DNA from: Flavobacteriaceae bacterium
GTDB taxonomy: Bacteria > Bacteroidota > Bacteroidia > Flavobacteriales > Flavobacteriaceae
Length of the DNA: 7,505 bases
Direction of reading: 5' to 3'
Assembly (NCBI GenBank): GCA_015488935.1
Contig: WFMU01000091.1
Coordinates: forward strand, 1 to 7,505
Part shown: positions 5,335-7,505 of the stretch, in pieces
Layout of the letters: every line of letters starts with the position of its first letter
How positions within the stretch are numbered: position 1 is the first letter of the stretch
Position numbers and translations under genes: made by a program
Notes under the pieces: model-generated
Databases searched by the model: none
The model's input: only the letters and a program-made list of their open reading frames with translations
Told to the model about the DNA's origin: nothing

Positions 5335-6798
5335 ATGAAAACAATCCTTACCCTTTTTGCCATATTTATACATGTTACACTTATTGGTCAAGAAAATAAA
5401 ATTACCACCAAATTATACGATTCATACATAAAATACAAAGAACCAACACTAAATAAAAGACGTATAAAACACAAAGATTTACAAACCTTAATCACAAAAC
5501 TAAAAAGCAATCCAAAATATACCATACAAAAAGTAGGGAAATCTATAGAAGGTAGAGAACTAAACTTAATAAGTATTGGAACAGGAAAGATAAATGTACT
5601 TTTATGGTCGCAAATGCACGGCGATGAACCAACAGCAACACAAGCCATTTTTGACATCTTTAATTTTTTTAATAGTAACGATTTTTTAGAAGAAAAAACA
5701 GCAATCTTAAAAAATACAACATTGCACTTTTTACCAATGTTAAATCCAGACGGTGCAGAAGTATTTACAAGAAGAAATCGCTTAGGAATAGATATAAATA
5801 GAGATGCATTACGATTACAAGCACCAGAAAGCAAAACCCTAAAACGCATAAGAGATAGCTTAAAAGCAGACTTCGGATTTAACCTCCACGACCAAAGTAC
5901 CTACTACAATGCAGAACGTACCAATAAACCAGCAACCATATCGTACCTTGCACCAGCATACAACTACGAAAAAGAAATAAATGGCATAAGAGCAAATGCC
6001 ATGCGTGTAATTGTATATATGAACAACATCATACAAAAATATGCAAAAGGACAAGTAGGAAGATATAACGACGATTTTGAACCAAGAGCTTTTGGAGATA
6101 ACATTCAGAAATGGGGAACAAGCACCATTTTAATAGAATCAGGAGGATTTTTAAACGATATCGAAAAACAAGAAATAAGAAAGTTGAATTATGTATCTAT
6201 CTTGTCTGCAATATACACCATTGCAAACGGTGACTATAAAAAAATAGATATAAAAGACTACGAAAAAATCCCACAAAATGACCGAAAACTATTCGACCTA
6301 AAAATAAAAAAAGTAAACTATAAACTATTAGGCAAAAACTACATTTTAGACATTGGAATCAACCATACCGAAGCCGATAATAAAACCCATACCAATTTTT
6401 ATAACATAGGACGTGTAAAAGACTTGGGCGATTTATCAACCTATTACGGCTACCATACTTTTGATGCTTCAGATTATACCTTAGTACAAGGAAAAATATA
6501 TCCAACCGTTTTAAAAACAGAAAAAAGTTTACAAAAATTAGATATTTATAAACTATTACAACTAGGCTATACCTATATAAAAATAAAAAAATTACCCAAC
6601 AAAAAAGCAACAAAGCTTCCGATAAATATGGTAAGTACCAAATTTAAAGTACCAACATTAGATATTAAAGAAGGATTAAATCCCACTTTTTTACTCCAAA
6701 AAAACGGTAAAATTACCCATGCAGTAATCAATGGCTTTTTAGTAGATGTAGAAAGTAAAAATAATAATTTTGGTAATGGTTTGGTATTGCAAAAATAA
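5335..6798 (+). CDS. Exported M14-family zinc metallopeptidase
   Basis: This 487-residue protein begins with a signal peptide ('MKTILTLFAIFIHVTLIG', cleavage near residue 18). The M14 carboxypeptidase domain covers about residues 35-300. It shows the zinc motif HxxE as His95-Gly-Asp-Glu98 ('MHGDEPT'), 'NPDG' at 137-140, the substrate-binding 'DINRD' with Arg156, the third zinc ligand His185 ('NLHDQ') and the catalytic Glu268 in 'LIESGGF'. The catalytic set is therefore complete. The last 185 or so residues (301-487) form a separate region I cannot place in a family; it lacks the features of a type IX secretion tail. The family includes true carboxypeptidases and enzymes that cut the stem peptide of peptidoglycan, such as MpaA. 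The start lies one base after the amidase stop, suggesting coupled translation and a shared wall-related substrate, but general peptide scavenging is possible. No frameshift or missing residue was noticed. Confidence 0.9.
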   Translation: MKTILTLFAIFIHVTLIGQENKITTKLYDSYIKYKEPTLNKRRIKHKDLQTLITKLKSNPKYTIQKVGKSIEGRELNLISIGTGKINVLLWSQMHGDEPTATQAIFDIFNFFNSNDFLEEKTAILKNTTLHFLPMLNPDGAEVFTRRNRLGIDINRDALRLQAPESKTLKRIRDSLKADFGFNLHDQSTYYNAERTNKPATISYLAPAYNYEKEINGIRANAMRVIVYMNNIIQKYAKGQVGRYNDDFEPRAFGDNIQKWGTSTILIESGGFLNDIEKQEIRKLNYVSILSAIYTIANGDYKKIDIKDYEKIPQNDRKLFDLKIKKVNYKLLGKNYILDIGINHTEADNKTHTNFYNIGRVKDLGDLSTYYGYHTFDASDYTLVQGKIYPTVLKTEKSLQKLDIYKLLQLGYTYIKIKKLPNKKATKLPINMVSTKFKVPTLDIKEGLNPTFLLQKNGKITHAVINGFLVDVESKNNNFGNGLVLQK

Positions 6799-6800
6799 AA

Positions 6801-6819
6801 AAGGGGGATTTTTCCCCTT
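6801..6819 (+). terminator. GC-rich hairpin after the M14 gene, probable terminator
   Basis: AAGGGGGA pairs with TTCCCCTT (one G-T pair) around a three-base TTT loop, starting two bases after the M14 stop codon. A run of A residues precedes the stem. The + strand has no T-run after it, while the - strand would read a T-rich tract immediately after the same hairpin. It is the strongest hairpin in the window and sits at the natural end of the amidase-M14 unit, so a transcript-end or mRNA-protecting role is likely. Confidence 0.55.
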
Positions 6820-6848
6820 GACTGATAAACCTAAAATGCTTTCTTTTG
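6818..6848 (+). promoter_or_regulatory. Possible promoter for the last gene
   Basis: TTG at 6818-6820 and TTCTTTTG at 6841-6848 are spaced by 20 bases. This resembles the Bacteroidota pattern of a -33 TTG and a -7 TAnnTTTG with one mismatch (T for A at position 2). The predicted start would be near 6855, about 20 bases before the ATG at 6874. The TTG box overlaps the 3' arm of the hairpin. It is a moderate match in AT-rich DNA. Confidence 0.35.
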
Positions 6849-6873
6849 AAAACTAAAAGAAAAAGAAATTATT

Positions 6874-7505
6874 ATGGAATTTAAAACATTAGAAGAATTA
6901 CAAGCATATAACAAAAAAGTATTAGAAAATAGTCCCTTAAATAAAATAAGAATTAAGAACGAAAAACCAAATATAGATGGTTTAAGTTATTTCGAAAGAA
7001 TCACAGCTATTTGTCAACCACATAAAATATATAAATTAGATTGGTCTCATTATTATGCCGTAGGATTTGCAGATACTTTTCTTCCAAAAGCTGGTTTACA
7101 CTCAGGTGTTGGAATTTTATTTTATGATGGAGCAGAATTATTGACAAGAAATTTTAATTTTCCAAGAAGTTTTTTACAATTAACAGACAGCAATAAACTC
7201 ATAAGCTTAGTAGTTTGTTCCTATCCAAAAGGTGTTGAAGCAGAAAAAAAGAAAGATAGAGTAGAACCATATAAACACCAATTAGCAGTTTTTATAGAAA
7301 TTGATAAACAAGACAACTTAGAAATATCATTTAAACTCGGGCAAAATGTAAAATCTTTTTTAAGAGCATATTATAAATCAAAAAATAACCTATTAGCGTT
7401 TTCAGATATAGAGAAAAATATATATAAAACAACCAAAACCGATTTTCAAAAATATTTTAACAATACGCTGTCACATAATAAAATGTTTAGTTTTCTCTTT
7501 AATAC
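6874..7505 (+). CDS. Unrecognised hypothetical protein, 3' partial
   Basis: The frame opens with ATG at 6874 and stays open to the window edge, giving 210 full codons; the stop is outside. The upstream in-frame sequence is not coding-like, and a purine-rich A/G stretch precedes the start without a Shine-Dalgarno core. There is no signal peptide or membrane segment, so the product should be cytosolic. It begins with a charged helix ('FKTLEELQAYNKKVLE'), then a mixed alpha/beta region with 'YFERITAICQPHKIYKLDW', a glycine-containing 'KAGLHSGVGILFYDG' near residues 73-87 and strands such as 'LISLVVCSYPKG' and 'QLAVFIEID'. The second half is Lys-, Asn- and Phe-rich. I do not recognise a family or a catalytic motif. 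It is separated from the M14 gene by 75 bases with a hairpin, so it is probably a separate unit. The long uninterrupted frame with protein-like composition makes it a real gene with good probability. Confidence 0.8.
   Translation, partial: MEFKTLEELQAYNKKVLENSPLNKIRIKNEKPNIDGLSYFERITAICQPHKIYKLDWSHYYAVGFADTFLPKAGLHSGVGILFYDGAELLTRNFNFPRSFLQLTDSNKLISLVVCSYPKGVEAEKKKDRVEPYKHQLAVFIEIDKQDNLEISFKLGQNVKSFLRAYYKSKNNLLAFSDIEKNIYKTTKTDFQKYFNNTLSHNKMFSFLFN

Noticed and set aside
5388..5849. 153-codon open frame on the - strand inside the M14 gene
   Set aside because: It is antisense to the conserved catalytic region of the peptidase and its Phe/Leu/Ser-rich product is typical of a shadow frame.
6600..6798. 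Type IX secretion sorting domain at the M14 C-terminus
   Set aside because: The tail lacks the expected beta-sandwich motif pattern and terminal Lys-rich signature, so periplasmic location by the Sec signal peptide is the simpler reading.

Overview
The window reads as a low-GC chromosomal segment of a Bacteroidota bacterium, most likely Flavobacteriaceae. The grounds are the extreme A+T content, the lack of Shine-Dalgarno sequences before the starts, a lipoprotein of the DUF4270 family, a stand-alone GT5-like protein beside it, and a Bacteroidota-type -7 element (TAnnTTTG). All genes are on the + strand. No tRNA, rRNA, CRISPR array, insertion sequence or prophage gene was seen.

Left part (1-4326): three tightly packed genes, probably one operon whose promoter lies before the window. 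They are a 5'-truncated protein resembling only the N-terminal half of glycogen/starch synthase and with its key motifs altered, a DUF4270 lipoprotein, and a complete glmS (glutamine-fructose-6-phosphate aminotransferase), the first step of UDP-GlcNAc synthesis. GlmS is the one enzyme here with a secure role; it feeds peptidoglycan and other envelope glycans. The link between the other two genes and GlmS is by position only.

Middle (4327-4667): a 341-base gap between the large genes. It holds a probable 44-codon single-pass membrane protein (4378-4512), a weak inverted repeat just after glmS, and a good -7 promoter element (4590-4597) with a leader of about 65 bases before the next gene.

Right part (4668-6798): two exported zinc hydrolases separated by one base, an N-acetylmuramoyl-L-alanine amidase (Amidase_2 fold) and an M14-type metallopeptidase, both with intact active-site residues. 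Together they look like a peptidoglycan or muropeptide processing pair. A GC-rich hairpin (6801-6819) follows.

Right edge (6874-7505): a 3'-truncated cytosolic protein that I do not recognise, with its own possible promoter.

I do not see a clearly new multi-gene system. The least explained items are the degenerate GT5 protein with its DUF4270 partner, the 44-residue membrane protein, and the unrecognised gene at the right edge.
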